From assembly GCA_004293675.1 (NCBI GenBank), contig READ01000013.1, forward strand, positions 1 to 64,000: DNA of 64,000 bases, in the 5' to 3' direction. Below the pieces are notes generated by a model, which saw only the letters and a list, made by a program, of their open reading frames with translations, had not been told where the DNA came from and did no database searches. Shown one piece after another: positions 43,637 to 52,384 of the stretch; position 1 is the stretch's first letter, and the number at the start of each line of letters is the position of its first letter. Source of the stretch: Betaproteobacteria bacterium. Lineage in GTDB: Bacteria > Pseudomonadota > Gammaproteobacteria > Burkholderiales > Casimicrobiaceae. The position numbers and the translations under genes are program-made.

Positions 43637-45621
43637 AACGTTTCCAACGCGACGAGCTCCGCGCCTTCTTTGACCTGTTCCTTCGCAGCGAAATAGACCG
43701 CCTCAACCTTGCCAGCAAACGGCGCAACGATGGTGTGCTCCATCTTCATCGCCTCCATCACGATCAGCGCTTGGCCCTTGGTAACCGTGTCGCCCGGTTT
43801 AACGAGCACGCTCACGACGGAGCCAGGCATTGGCGCGGTCAGGTGGCCGCCATGACTGTCCTCCGATTCCGGTGGCGCGTAGGGATCGATCGCGTCGAAT
43901 TCAAAGCGCGCGCCTTGCATCAACACCACGCGGTGGAGGCCGTGGCGCAACACTTGTACGTTGCCTTGCGTCTCGCCAAGCGTAATGGCGATCCGTTCAT
44001 CATCAAATTTTGCAGCAGCACAGTGCGTGCCGCTCGGCAAATGAATCAAGTATCCCGCGCCGCGTGGGATCACGCCAACTTGGTACTTCGTATCTCCTTG
44101 CGAGTACGAAAAGTTGATCGCGCTTTCAGTTTGCCCGAGCCAAAAACCATCGGCGCGTGCCCACGGCGATGCGTCGTTTCGTTGGGCTAATTGCACGGCG
44201 TTGAGCTCCACCAATGCACAAGCGGCGAGCGCAACATCGGTGGGCGCGGGTAATGGCGGCAACAGCGCATCAGTATGTCGCGGAATGAAACCAGTATCAA
44301 TTTCAGCGGCAGCAAACGACGGATGCCGTGCGACGCGCTGTAAAAATTCGACGTTGTTGGAGAAACCGACCACCGCATAGTCATCCAACGCGAGCGCCAA
44401 ACGCTGCAACGCCTGAGCGCGGTTTTCGCCGTGCACAATGAGCTTGGCGATCATCGGATCGTAGTTCGGCGTGATGGCGTCGCCCTCACGCACGCCCGTG
44501 TCGATGCGAACGTGCTCGCCCGCCTTTGGGGTGCGTAGCTTTTCAATCGTGCCGGTTGCGGGCAGAAACTGATTGCGTGGATTTTCAGCGTAAACACGGG
44601 CTTCAAAGGCGTGGCCGTTGATGCTGAGTTGGTTTTGCAATTTAGGCAAACGCTCACCACTGGCCACGCGCAGTTGCCATTCCACCAAGTCGGTGCTGGT
44701 AATCATTTCTGTCACAGGATGCTCAACCTGCAATCGCGTATTCATTTCCATGAAATAGAAACGACCCGACTCAGCGAAATCGTGTTCGGCGATGAATTCA
44801 ACGGTGCCAGCGCCGACGTAATTCACAGCCTTCGCAGCGGCCACAGCCGCTTCGCCCATTTGCTTACGTCGTTCTGGCGTCATGTTTGGCGCAGGCGCCT
44901 CTTCGATGACTTTCTGATGTCGACGTTGCAATGAGCAATCGCGCTCAAACAAATAAACGCAATTGCCGAGTGTGTCGCCAAACACTTGAATTTCGATGTG
45001 GCGCGAGCGCTGCAAATAGCGCTCGATCAACACGTTGTCGTCACCAAACGAATTCTTCGCTTCGCGCTTTGCGGACGCGAGCGCTTGCGAAAACTCGGCG
45101 GCACTGTTCGCCACTTTCATGCCCTTGCCACCGCCGCCCGCACTGGCTTTGATGAGCACTGGAAAGCCGATACGCTCGGCCTCGCGCGCGAGCAAGGCTT
45201 CAGCTTGATCGACGCCGTGATAGCCGGGCACCAAAGGCACGCCGGCTTTTTCCATTAATCGCTTTGATTCAGATTTGAGCCCCATCGCTTCAATCGCATC
45301 CGGTGGGGGGCCGATGAACACAACACCGGCTGCCGCACACTTGCGCGCAAAGTCTTCGTTCTCAGACAGAAAACCGTAGCCCGGATGAATGGCCTGCGCG
45401 CCCGTTTGTTTCGCGATTTCAAGAATCTTGTCGCCGCGCAGATAGGAATCTTTCGGCGCAGCACCACCGACGTAGTGCGCTTCATCGCACATCGCCACAT
45501 GCATGGCATCGCGATCCGCATCGGAGTAAATCGCAACCGTTTGAATGCCCATGCGACGGGCAGTACGCGCTACACGGACGGCGATTTCACCGCGATTGGC
45601 TATTAGGATTTTTTGGAACAT
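43633..45621 (-). CDS. liuD: Methylcrotonyl-CoA carboxylase biotin-containing subunit
   Basis: 662 residues. Biotin carboxylase at the N-terminus (ILIANRGEIAVRVARTARRM, ATP-grasp KASAGGGGKGM, EMNTRLQVEHPVTE), a middle BT-like region, and a biotinyl domain with VMEAMKMEHTI, Lys626 being the biotinylation site. With LiuB it carboxylates 3-methylcrotonyl-CoA. It is separated from liuC by the 446-bp GxxExxY element. Its TAG stop is part of a REP arm. Confidence 0.96.
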   Translation of the reverse strand: MFQKILIANRGEIAVRVARTARRMGIQTVAIYSDADRDAMHVAMCDEAHYVGGAAPKDSYLRGDKILEIAKQTGAQAIHPGYGFLSENEDFARKCAAAGVVFIGPPPDAIEAMGLKSESKRLMEKAGVPLVPGYHGVDQAEALLAREAERIGFPVLIKASAGGGGKGMKVANSAAEFSQALASAKREAKNSFGDDNVLIERYLQRSRHIEIQVFGDTLGNCVYLFERDCSLQRRHQKVIEEAPAPNMTPERRKQMGEAAVAAAKAVNYVGAGTVEFIAEHDFAESGRFYFMEMNTRLQVEHPVTEMITSTDLVEWQLRVASGERLPKLQNQLSINGHAFEARVYAENPRNQFLPATGTIEKLRTPKAGEHVRIDTGVREGDAITPNYDPMIAKLIVHGENRAQALQRLALALDDYAVVGFSNNVEFLQRVARHPSFAAAEIDTGFIPRHTDALLPPLPAPTDVALAACALVELNAVQLAQRNDASPWARADGFWLGQTESAINFSYSQGDTKYQVGVIPRGAGYLIHLPSGTHCAAAKFDDERIAITLGETQGNVQVLRHGLHRVVLMQGARFEFDAIDPYAPPESEDSHGGHLTAPMPGSVVSVLVKPGDTVTKGQALIVMEAMKMEHTIVAPFAGKVEAVYFAAKEQVKEGAELVALETL

Positions 45622-45637
45622 ATTCTGACGCGCTCTT

Positions 45638-46083
45638 TTGACGCAGATTTCCGCAGATTTTCAGACGGATTGCCGCAGATTACTCGAAACAATTTTTCGC
45701 TTCACACTAACACTTCGGCCAAAGTTAATGAGCAACCCTATCGATTTGCCAGTCGCATACAGATAGTGCAATAACTGTTGTTCATGCATCGGCACCAGCG
45801 AATCGACGGCTTTTACTTCAACAACTATTCGACTCTCAACCAAAAGATCTGCTCGATAGTCTCCAACGTTAGTACCTTTGTAGAACACGGCAAGCGGCGC
45901 CTCAACGACTGCCGACAAAGAACGGTGCGTTAACTCAATCGCGAGCGCTCTCCGATAAACGACTTCAAGGAAACCAGATTTCAACTCGTTATGAACTGCG
46001 TAGGCAGCACCAATAATGAGCTCGGTCAAATCAGAATCTGCGTTAATCCGTCTCGAATCTGCGGAAATCTGCGTCAAAAAATC
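45638..46083. mobile_element. TTGACGCAGATTT inverted-repeat element carrying a GxxExxY gene, locus 2
   Basis: Left arm from 45638 (TTGACGCAGATTTCCGCAGA) and right arm to 46083 (TCTGCGGAAATCTGCGTCAA) are inverted copies of the family found empty at seven other loci. Between them is only the GxxExxY gene, whose first 16 codons and last 7 codons are encoded by the arms. The element sits between liuC and liuD and begins 4 bp after the liuC stop. Confidence 0.8.
45661..46077 (-). CDS. GxxExxY protein (PD-(D/E)XK nuclease-like)
   Basis: 138 residues. The name-giving motif is G35-FL-E38-VV-Y41. A PD-(D/E)XK-like site follows: Asp77 and E87-V-K89 in YRADLLVESRIVVEVKA, then HEQQLLHYL and GLLINFG. The family has unknown function; a nuclease fold is predicted from these motifs. 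The frame starts at TTG 46077, the first codon of the repeat, and residues 1-16 (TQISADSRRINADSD) are pure repeat translation, so the real start may be further in. The stop TGA also lies in the other arm. Confidence 0.88.
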   Translation of the reverse strand: MTQISADSRRINADSDLTELIIGAAYAVHNELKSGFLEVVYRRALAIELTHRSLSAVVEAPLAVFYKGTNVGDYRADLLVESRIVVEVKAVDSLVPMHEQQLLHYLYATGKSIGLLINFGRSVSVKRKIVSSNLRQSV

Positions 46084-46873
46084 ACTCCCTCACCCAACTA
46101 GGCTTCCGCTTCGACAGAAACGCCCCAATCCCTTCCTTCGCTTCCTCAGTCGACCGAATCTGCGCAATGCGCTCGACTGTCTCTTCCATCAATTCGTCAT
46201 CGATAGATTTTTGCGATACCGCTTGAATGAGGGTTTTCGCGGCTTGCATGGCTTTCGGGCCGTTGGCCAGCAACGCGTTGCAGAGCGTTGCGATCATTTC
46301 ATCCATCGCGTCAACGCTTGCCGCTAGGTCGTGCAGCAACCCAATTCGGTACGCTTCCGATGCGCTCATGCGCTCGGCCGTGGCAAAGTAGCGGCGCGCG
46401 TAGCGTGCGCCAATCGCTTCAATTACGTAGGGCGAAATCACGGCGGGAATAATGCCAAGCTTTACTTCCGATAGCGAGAACACCGCGTCGCTCACGCCGA
46501 TCGCAATATCTGCTGCTGCGACCACGCCCACGCCACCGCCGAATGCATTGCCCTGAACGCGCGCAATGACCGGCTTTGGGCACGCATAGATTGCGTTCAA
46601 CATCAACGCAAGTTCACCCGCATCTTCGCGATTTTGGTCTTCATCGAATTCGGCGGCACGCTTCATCCAATTGAGATCCGCACCGGCGCAAAAGCTCTTT
46701 CCCTCTGCGCCCAAAATGATCACACGTACCGATTCATCTTTGCCCAAATCAGCAAACGTTTGGATCACTTCACGAATCATCACCTCGTCGAAAGCGTTGT
46801 GTACATCAGGGCGATTGAAAACCACCAAGGCGACGCCACGCTCGTCGCGCTCAATTTTTATTGTTTGCATCAT
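46082..46873 (-). CDS. liuC: Methylglutaconyl-CoA hydratase
   Basis: 263 residues, crotonase family. Oxyanion-hole motifs SFCAGADLNWMKRA and ARVQGNAFGGGVGVVAAADI; the ADLNWM segment is typical of methylglutaconyl-CoA hydratases. It hydrates 3-methylglutaconyl-CoA to HMG-CoA. Its ATG overlaps the liuB stop by one base (TAATG), showing translational coupling. Directly followed by the GxxExxY element. Confidence 0.93.
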   Translation of the reverse strand: MMQTIKIERDERGVALVVFNRPDVHNAFDEVMIREVIQTFADLGKDESVRVIILGAEGKSFCAGADLNWMKRAAEFDEDQNREDAGELALMLNAIYACPKPVIARVQGNAFGGGVGVVAAADIAIGVSDAVFSLSEVKLGIIPAVISPYVIEAIGARYARRYFATAERMSASEAYRIGLLHDLAASVDAMDEMIATLCNALLANGPKAMQAAKTLIQAVSQKSIDDELMEETVERIAQIRSTEEAKEGIGAFLSKRKPSWVRE

Positions 46874-48480
46874 TACATCCTAAACACGCCAAACTTCGTC
46901 TCTTCAATCGGCGCATTCAAGCTCGCAGCTAAACCCAATGCCAAAACGCGACGCGTATCAGCCGGATCGATCACACCATCGTCCCACAATCGCGCGGTGG
47001 CGTAGTAAGGATGACCCTCGTGCTCGTACTGCTCGCGAATCGGTTGCTTGAATGCTTCCTCTTCGTCCTTCGTCCACGTGCCTTTTTTGGCTTCGATGCC
47101 GTCGCGCTTCACCGTTGCGAGTACGCTCGCCGCTTGCTCGCCGCCCATCACGCTGATCCTCGCATTCGGCCACATCCAAAGGAATCGAGGTGAGTACGCG
47201 CGACCGCACATGCCGTAATTACCTGCGCCAAAGCTGCCGCCGATGATGACCGTGTACTTCGGTACGTTTGCACAGGCGACCGCAGTCACCATTTTCGCGC
47301 CGTTTCGCGCGATGCCTTCGTTTTCGTACTTACGACCCACCATAAAGCCGGTAATGTTCTGCAAGAACACAAGCGGAATTTTTCGCTGACAGCAGAGTTC
47401 GATGAAGTGCGCGCCTTTTAATGCAGACTCGCTGAACAGCACGCCGTTGTTGGCGACGATGCCGACGGGCATGCCTTCGATGTGCGCAAAGCCGCAAACG
47501 AGTGTCGTGCCGTAGCGCGCTTTGAATTCGTCGAAATCGCTGCCGTCGACGATACGGGCGATGACTTCGCGAATGTCGAACGGTTTCCGGGTGTCGGTCG
47601 GGATGATGCTGTAGAGCTCTTTCGCGTCGTAGAGCGGTGCTCGTGATGCGACGGTCGCAATCTCTGCGCGCTGATTTGCACCTAAGTTGGCAACGACGCT
47701 GCGCGCGATGCCAAGTGCATGCGAGTCGTTTTGCGCAAGATGATCGACGACGCCTGAGAGCCGCGTGTGCACATCGCCACCGCCCAAGTCTTCCGCACTG
47801 ACAACTTCGCCAGTGGCTGCTTTCACCAGCGGCGGACCGGCGAGAAAAATCGTACCTTGATCCTTCACGATGATCGATTCATCGCTCATCGCCGGCACGT
47901 ACGCGCCGCCCGCTGTGCATGAACCCATCACCGCTGCAATCTGCGCAATGCCCTGCGCACTCATGTTCGCTTGATTGAAAAAGATTCGCCCGAAGTGATC
48001 GCGGTCTGGGAACACTTCGTCTTGGTTCGGCAAATTTGCACCGCCGGAATCAACTAGATAGATGCACGGCAGACGATTTTGCTGCGCAATTTCTTGTGCG
48101 CGCAAATGCTTCTTCACCGTCATCGGGAAATAAGTGCCGCCTTTAACCGTTGCATCGTTGGCGACGATCATGCATTCGCGGCCGCTTACCCGGCCGATGC
48201 CAGTGATGATGCCCGCACCGGGCGCAGCGTTGTCGTAGAGATCGTACGCAGCGAGTGGTGACAGTTCGAGAAAAGGCGAACCAACATCGAGCAAACCTTG
48301 CACGCGGTCGCGCGGCAAAAGCTTTCCGCGTGCGACGTGTTTCGCGCGCGTGACCTCGCCGCCGCCGAGCGCAACAGCGGCGTGTTTCGCATTTAGATCA
48401 TCGACGAGCAATTGCATCGCTTCGCGTGACGCGATCGCGTTGGCGTCGCGAGGGTTGAGTTTGCTTTCTATTTTGGACAT
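46873..48480 (-). CDS. liuB: Methylcrotonyl-CoA carboxylase carboxyltransferase subunit
   Basis: 535 residues. Two crotonase-like carboxyltransferase halves: [20 protein letters not shown] and [16 protein letters not shown] in the N-terminal half, [20 protein letters not shown] and [20 protein letters not shown] in the C-terminal half. The latter pattern is specific for MCC beta. It works with LiuD on leucine-derived methylcrotonyl-CoA. Preceded by a tandem-repeat region that separates it from the upstream genes. Confidence 0.96.
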   Translation of the reverse strand: MSKIESKLNPRDANAIASREAMQLLVDDLNAKHAAVALGGGEVTRAKHVARGKLLPRDRVQGLLDVGSPFLELSPLAAYDLYDNAAPGAGIITGIGRVSGRECMIVANDATVKGGTYFPMTVKKHLRAQEIAQQNRLPCIYLVDSGGANLPNQDEVFPDRDHFGRIFFNQANMSAQGIAQIAAVMGSCTAGGAYVPAMSDESIIVKDQGTIFLAGPPLVKAATGEVVSAEDLGGGDVHTRLSGVVDHLAQNDSHALGIARSVVANLGANQRAEIATVASRAPLYDAKELYSIIPTDTRKPFDIREVIARIVDGSDFDEFKARYGTTLVCGFAHIEGMPVGIVANNGVLFSESALKGAHFIELCCQRKIPLVFLQNITGFMVGRKYENEGIARNGAKMVTAVACANVPKYTVIIGGSFGAGNYGMCGRAYSPRFLWMWPNARISVMGGEQAASVLATVKRDGIEAKKGTWTKDEEEAFKQPIREQYEHEGHPYYATARLWDDGVIDPADTRRVLALGLAASLNAPIEETKFGVFRM

Positions 48481-48523
48481 CGATTTACTCTGTAATCCTC
48501 ATTCGTTCTTTTCGCGCGTTCAT

Positions 48524-48642
48524 GGTTCGACAAGCTCACCACGAACGGTGTATTGACGCACGAAAAGGGTATTGGCGCACGAGCGGTGTATTGGCGCACG
48601 AACCGTGTACTGACGCACGAACGGGGTGTTGACGACGAACCC
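48524..48642. repeat. 19-bp tandem repeat array grown from a dispersed palindrome
   Basis: GGTTCGACAAGCTCACCACG then AACGGTG (48524-48550), a palindrome seen in many proteobacteria, is followed by four 19-bp units of TATTGACGCACGAACGGTG type at 48551, 48570, 48589 and 48608 and a partial fifth to about 48642. Units differ by 1-5 bases. It fills the 187-bp gap upstream of liuB; no other signal was seen here. Confidence 0.88.
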
Positions 48643-48667
48643 ACTGCGAACGGGGCATTGAATTTGA

Positions 48668-49276
48668 CTAGTATTTCCACGCGCCCTGCGTCACCCATTT
48701 TTCAAGCATTGGCAAACGATCCGCCCCCCAGAACTGCTCGCCATCAACAATAAAAAACGGCGAGCCAAAAATCTTTTGAGCGATGGCGGCCTCAACGTTG
48801 GCCTTCAACTCGTTTTTGATTTCGTCGGTTTGAATAGCAGCAATTAGGGCGTTGGCATCTAAACCTTGCGCAGTGGCGATGTCTGCGATCACATCAAGTT
48901 TTCCGATGTCACGATCCTGCACGAAGAACCCGCGATAGAGTGCGAGTGCAAGCTGCGCCGCTTTCTCAGCGCTCTGTTTTTGTTCCCACAGCACGGCACG
49001 GCAAGTGTTTTGCGTGGCAATCGGAAAGATCGTCGGCGGGTTGTAGGCCAGACCGTAAAACGCGGCACTGCGCTTGAAATCATTCAGTGAGTAATCGCCT
49101 TTGAACGGCGTCGTGGTCAACGGTTGTCCGCCTGTGGCTTTGAAAATCACGCCGAGCAAAATCGGATGCCAAATGACTTCGCGGTTCGCGCGTTTGCCGA
49201 GCGCTTCGATTTGCTCTGCGGCCAGATAGCCGTAGGGGGAGGAGAAATCGAAGTAGAAATGGATGGGATGGGTCAT
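48668..49276 (-). CDS. 2-hydroxychromene-2-carboxylate isomerase-like (DsbA family) protein
   Basis: 202 residues, kappa-class GST/HCCA isomerase type of the thioredoxin superfamily. HFYFDFSSPYGYLAAEQIE has the Ser-Pro-Tyr glutathione-binding motif instead of CxxC; FGSPFFIVDGEQFWGADRL is the conserved C-terminal signature. NahD-type enzymes isomerise an aromatic degradation intermediate with glutathione. Here it lies in the leucine/acyl-CoA region, so its substrate is uncertain. Confidence 0.9.
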   Translation of the reverse strand: MTHPIHFYFDFSSPYGYLAAEQIEALGKRANREVIWHPILLGVIFKATGGQPLTTTPFKGDYSLNDFKRSAAFYGLAYNPPTIFPIATQNTCRAVLWEQKQSAEKAAQLALALYRGFFVQDRDIGKLDVIADIATAQGLDANALIAAIQTDEIKNELKANVEAAIAQKIFGSPFFIVDGEQFWGADRLPMLEKWVTQGAWKY

Positions 49277-49308
49277 TAAACGCCTTTAGTTTTTGCCACA
49301 GAACTTTT

Positions 49309-49425
49309 TGCCACGGATTTCACAGATGAACACCGATTGAAAACAGTATTTTTGTCGACGCGTCACTCCACTACTCACGTCCAATCAAAAATCCGTGAAA
49401 TCTGTGAAATCTGTGGCAAAAATTT
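49309..49425. repeat. TTGCCACGGATTTCACAGAT inverted repeat, locus 3
   Basis: Left arm TTTGCCACGGATTTCACAGA; right arm TCTGTGAAATCTGTGGCAAA. A G-CCACGGATT variant of the ACGCAGATT family. The right arm touches the stop codon of the acyl-CoA dehydrogenase gene (49424-49426). Confidence 0.88.
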
Positions 49426-50575
49426 AGTGTCCTGCATACGCACCACTCGCCAATCCACGCCCGATCAAAATGCGTTGAATATCGCTCGTGCCTTCGTAGA
49501 TTTGGCACACCCGTACGTCGCGATAGATTCGCTCGACGGGAAAATCGGTGACGTAACCGTAACCGCCGTGAATCTGGATGGCATCGCTGCAGACCCGTTC
49601 GGCCATTTCGCTGGCGAAGAGTTTTGCCATCGCAGCTTGCGTTAGGCACGGCACGCCCGCATCTTTCATTGCGGCGGCGTGGTGGATGAGCTGTCTCGCG
49701 GCTTCTATTTGCATGGCCATATCGGCTAAGCGAAATTGCACGGCTTGGTGTTCGAAGATCGGTTGACCGAAGGCGACGCGCTCCTTTGCGTAGGTGTGCG
49801 CAGCCTCGAACGCGGCGCGCGCCATGCCGACGGCTTGGGCGGCGATGCCAATGCGTCCGCCTTCCAAGCCCGAAAGGGCGATTTTCAAACCCTGACCTTC
49901 TTGGCCCAACAACATCGTCGCGGGGATGCGGCAATCTTCAAACAAAATCTGTGCAGTGTCGCTTGAATGCTGGCCGAGCTTCTCTTCGATGCGGGCAACG
50001 GTGTAGCCCTTCGTTTTCGTGGGGACAATGAAAGCAGAAATGCCTTTTTTGCCGGCGTCTTTATCGGTCACCGCCATCACGATGGCGATATCGGCATGTT
50101 TGCCCGAGGTGATGAATTGCTTTACGCCGTTCAACACGTAGTGATCACCGTCTTTGCGGGCGAAGGTCTTTAAGCCACCTGCTTCTGAGCCCACATGCGG
50201 CTCGGTCAAGCAGAACGCACCGAGCATTTCGCCTTTCGCGAGCGGCACGAGAAACTCTTGCTTTTGCGACTCATTCGCCCAGGTCATCATGATCGAACAC
50301 ACGGGGCAGTTGTTCACCGAAATGATCGTTGACGTGCCGCCATCACCCGCCGCAATTTCTTCAAGGATGATCGCGAGCGAGATGTAATCCATGCCCGCGC
50401 CACCGTATTGATCGGGCACCGCAACGCCGTAGCAACCCAGTTCAGCGAGCCCCTTTAGTTCGCTTGCAGGAAACGTGTGAGCCTTATCCCACGCCGCCGC
50501 TTTGGGTGCGATTTGTTCTTGCACATAGGCGCGAACACTGTCGCGCACCATGCGTTGGTCTTCAGTGAGCAGCAT
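49424..50575 (-). CDS. Acyl-CoA dehydrogenase
   Basis: 383 residues, full-length [21 protein letters not shown] and KQFITSG are the FAD/substrate regions; [11 protein letters not shown] holds the catalytic Glu in the position used by short/medium-chain enzymes. Likely a short-branched or short-chain acyl-CoA dehydrogenase. Its ATG immediately follows the TAG of the upstream cupin gene, so the two are coupled. It is not the isovaleryl enzyme, which is liuA. Confidence 0.95.
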   Translation of the reverse strand: MLLTEDQRMVRDSVRAYVQEQIAPKAAAWDKAHTFPASELKGLAELGCYGVAVPDQYGGAGMDYISLAIILEEIAAGDGGTSTIISVNNCPVCSIMMTWANESQKQEFLVPLAKGEMLGAFCLTEPHVGSEAGGLKTFARKDGDHYVLNGVKQFITSGKHADIAIVMAVTDKDAGKKGISAFIVPTKTKGYTVARIEEKLGQHSSDTAQILFEDCRIPATMLLGQEGQGLKIALSGLEGGRIGIAAQAVGMARAAFEAAHTYAKERVAFGQPIFEHQAVQFRLADMAMQIEAARQLIHHAAAMKDAGVPCLTQAAMAKLFASEMAERVCSDAIQIHGGYGYVTDFPVERIYRDVRVCQIYEGTSDIQRILIGRGLASGAYAGH

Positions 50576-50914
50576 CTATTTCTCTCCGCCTTTCGGCCCC
50601 CAAAAAACGACCCAGGTTGCAAAATCTTTGCTGAAATTAGTGAATCGATGCGCTCGTCCGGCGCGCACAAACAACGCATCCCCAGCTTTGCAGTCGTGCG
50701 CCACGCCATCGATGGTCAACGTGCCACTGCCGCGCCCAATGAAGTAGAGCTCGTCTTGCGCATGCGGCGACTGTCGATCGAGTTCATTGGGCGCAAATAC
50801 TTCGACGCTCATCGTGCCGTGCGACAGAGCGTCTACGAACGGCACACCAGCGGGCCATGCCTCGCTCGGTGCGCGAGGCAGTGTGGCGATGAGTTGATCG
50901 AAGTTGGCTTTCAT
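50576..50914 (-). CDS. Cupin domain-containing protein
   Basis: 112 residues. One cupin barrel: HAQDELYFIGRGSGTLTIDG contains motif 1 with Asp/Glu metal ligands, and GDALFVRAGRAHRFTNFS motif 2 with the His. Family members range from enzymes to small-molecule binders. ATG 50914 preferred over GTG 50923; no clear Shine-Dalgarno for either. Coupled to the acyl-CoA dehydrogenase gene. Confidence 0.85.
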   Translation of the reverse strand: MKANFDQLIATLPRAPSEAWPAGVPFVDALSHGTMSVEVFAPNELDRQSPHAQDELYFIGRGSGTLTIDGVAHDCKAGDALFVRAGRAHRFTNFSKDFATWVVFWGPKGGEK

Positions 50915-50930
50915 CGATGTCACGATTGAT

Positions 50931-51050
50931 TTTTAGACGCCGATTGGCGCAGATTTAAACGCAGATTGACGCGGACAGATACAGCTTGGTCGCTATTGGA
51001 AAAAATCTGCGGTAATCCGCCTCGAATCAGCGCAAATCTGCGTCGAAAGG
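50931..51050. repeat. ACGCAGATT-family inverted repeat, locus 4
   Basis: Left arm GACGCCGATTGGCGCAGATT then AAACGCAGATTGACGCGG; right arm CTGCGGTAATCCGCC, CAGCGCAAATCTGCGTCGAA. It starts 16 bp upstream of the cupin ATG and ends 4 bp from the rhodanese stop codon. Confidence 0.85.
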
Positions 51051-51053
51051 TTT

Positions 51054-51452
51054 TCATTTGGACGGCGCTCGCTCCACCGGCTCCACTGGCAGCCCAGCCG
51101 CTTTCCACTCTGAAAATCCACCCGCCATGTGCGCCACATTGGTCAAACCCATGTCTTGAAACATCTTGGCTTCAAGCGCTGAGCGCCACGCGCCTGCACA
51201 GTAAATGATGAAGCGTTTACCGCTCGAAAAAATAGGTTTGTGATACTCGCAGCTCGGGTCGATCCAAAACTCGTTCATGCCGCGCGGTGCATGAAAAGCG
51301 CCGGGAATTTTTCCTTCGCGCCAGAGTTCGCGTACATCGCGGATGTCGATGATGGCGGTGTTCGGGTCATCCATCGCGGCTCGAACGGCCTCGGGCGTAA
51401 CGGAGACAATTTCCCGCTCGGCCTGGGCGATCAATTCCGCGGCTGTTTTCAT
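51054..51452 (-). CDS. Rhodanese-like sulfurtransferase
   Basis: 132 residues, single rhodanese domain. IIDIRDVRELWREGKIPGA is the CH2A-like motif. The active-site loop is C85-AGAWRS in FIIYCAGAWRSALEAK, and NVAHMAGGFSEWKAAGLPV is the C-terminal signature. Transfers sulfur via a cysteine persulfide. No partner gene indicates the acceptor. Confidence 0.92.
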   Translation of the reverse strand: MKTAAELIAQAEREIVSVTPEAVRAAMDDPNTAIIDIRDVRELWREGKIPGAFHAPRGMNEFWIDPSCEYHKPIFSSGKRFIIYCAGAWRSALEAKMFQDMGLTNVAHMAGGFSEWKAAGLPVEPVERAPSK

Positions 51453-51490
51453 GCTGGGGCGCTTGAATAATTAACCGAGCGAAAAGAGAA

Positions 51491-51612
51491 GCCAACTTTT
51501 CTGCTGATCGCCTCGCGAAATAAGGCCTCTATCAAATTATTTGCACTATTCAAAAAACATAAAAAAACGTATGAGCCCCTTATTTCATAAGGCATACCGG
51601 CGAAAAGTTGGC
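51491..51612. repeat. AT-rich inverted-end element, copy C
   Basis: Left end GCCAACTTTTCTGCTGATCG (51491) then CCTCGCGAAATAAGGCCTC; right end GAGCCCCTTATTTCATAAGG then CATACCGGCGAAAAGTTGGC (to 51612). The outer 10 bases GCCAACTTTT/AAAAGTTGGC pair exactly. Core is A-rich. Occupies the gap between the SDR and rhodanese genes. Confidence 0.7.
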
Positions 51613-51624
51613 ACTTCAAGATCA

Positions 51625-52299
51625 TTACCAAGGAATCGACGCACCGGTGTTGTCGTAGAAGCCGCCGTGCAGGTCGCTGGCGTTATCAATGACATGCCGC
51701 ATGCCCGCCACGCTCTCGGTCGGGGTGAGTGTGGCCGACGGCCCGCCCATGTCAGTGCGTACCCAACCCGGATGCAGCGACACGACGCGAACACCGCGTT
51801 TGCCAAGCTCCAACGACGCGGCTTTCACCACGGCGTTGAGCGCCGCTTTACTCGCCCGATAGGCGATCCCCGAGCTCGAGCTCATCGTGCCAATGGAGCC
51901 CATGCGCGATGAGAGAAACGCCATCACGCCACGTGCCTTTGCTACGTTGTCTGCAAACGCCAGTGTGAGCCGCAGTGGCCCGAGCACATTGGTGCGCATC
52001 ACCAGATCGAAATCCTCCGAATGCATATCGGTGAGCTGATCGTTGCGGGGGCCGTACACGCCCGCGTTGCAAATCATCACGTCGATCGATTCGCCGGCAA
52101 GTTTTTTCGAGAGCGCTTCGATGGACGACGCCGTCGACGTATCAAGCGCTTCAATTTGTACGCCGAGGCGACGCAATTCCGCAGCCTCCGCCGGACGCCG
52201 CGACGTGGCGATCACGTCATAGCCGTCACTCGCGTATTGCTTTACAAATTCAAGACCGAGGCCGCGATTACCGCCGAGGATGAGTGCTGTTTTTGCCAT
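51625..52299 (-). CDS. SDR family oxidoreductase (C-factor-like)
   Basis: 224 residues. Rossmann motif ILGGNRGLGLEFVKQ (GGNRGLG in place of TGxxxGIG), CNAGVYGP, and catalytic YRASKAALN. The pattern fits the CsgA/C-factor-like atypical group of short SDRs. Start 52299 (MAKTALIL). The gap upstream is almost entirely a REP pair. Substrate unknown. Confidence 0.88.
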   Translation of the reverse strand: MAKTALILGGNRGLGLEFVKQYASDGYDVIATSRRPAEAAELRRLGVQIEALDTSTASSIEALSKKLAGESIDVMICNAGVYGPRNDQLTDMHSEDFDLVMRTNVLGPLRLTLAFADNVAKARGVMAFLSSRMGSIGTMSSSSGIAYRASKAALNAVVKAASLELGKRGVRVVSLHPGWVRTDMGGPSATLTPTESVAGMRHVIDNASDLHGGFYDNTGASIPW

Positions 52300-52314
52300 G
52301 ATTTTGTATGCTTT

Positions 52315-52380
52315 TTGTAGGAGCGGTTCCACCGCGATAGACCTTGCGTGACGTTGATCGCGGTAAAACCGCTCCTACAG
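52315..52380. repeat. REP-type inverted pair
   Basis: TTGTAGGAGCGGTTCCACCG and the inverse CGCGGTAAAACCGCTCCTAC then AG. It fills the 85-bp gap between the thiolase stop (52385) and the SDR start (52299). Confidence 0.9.
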
Positions 52381-52384
52381 TTTG

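Noticed and set aside
48551-48642. Possible CRISPR array
   Set aside because: Units are contiguous 19-mers without unique spacers, so it is a tandem repeat.
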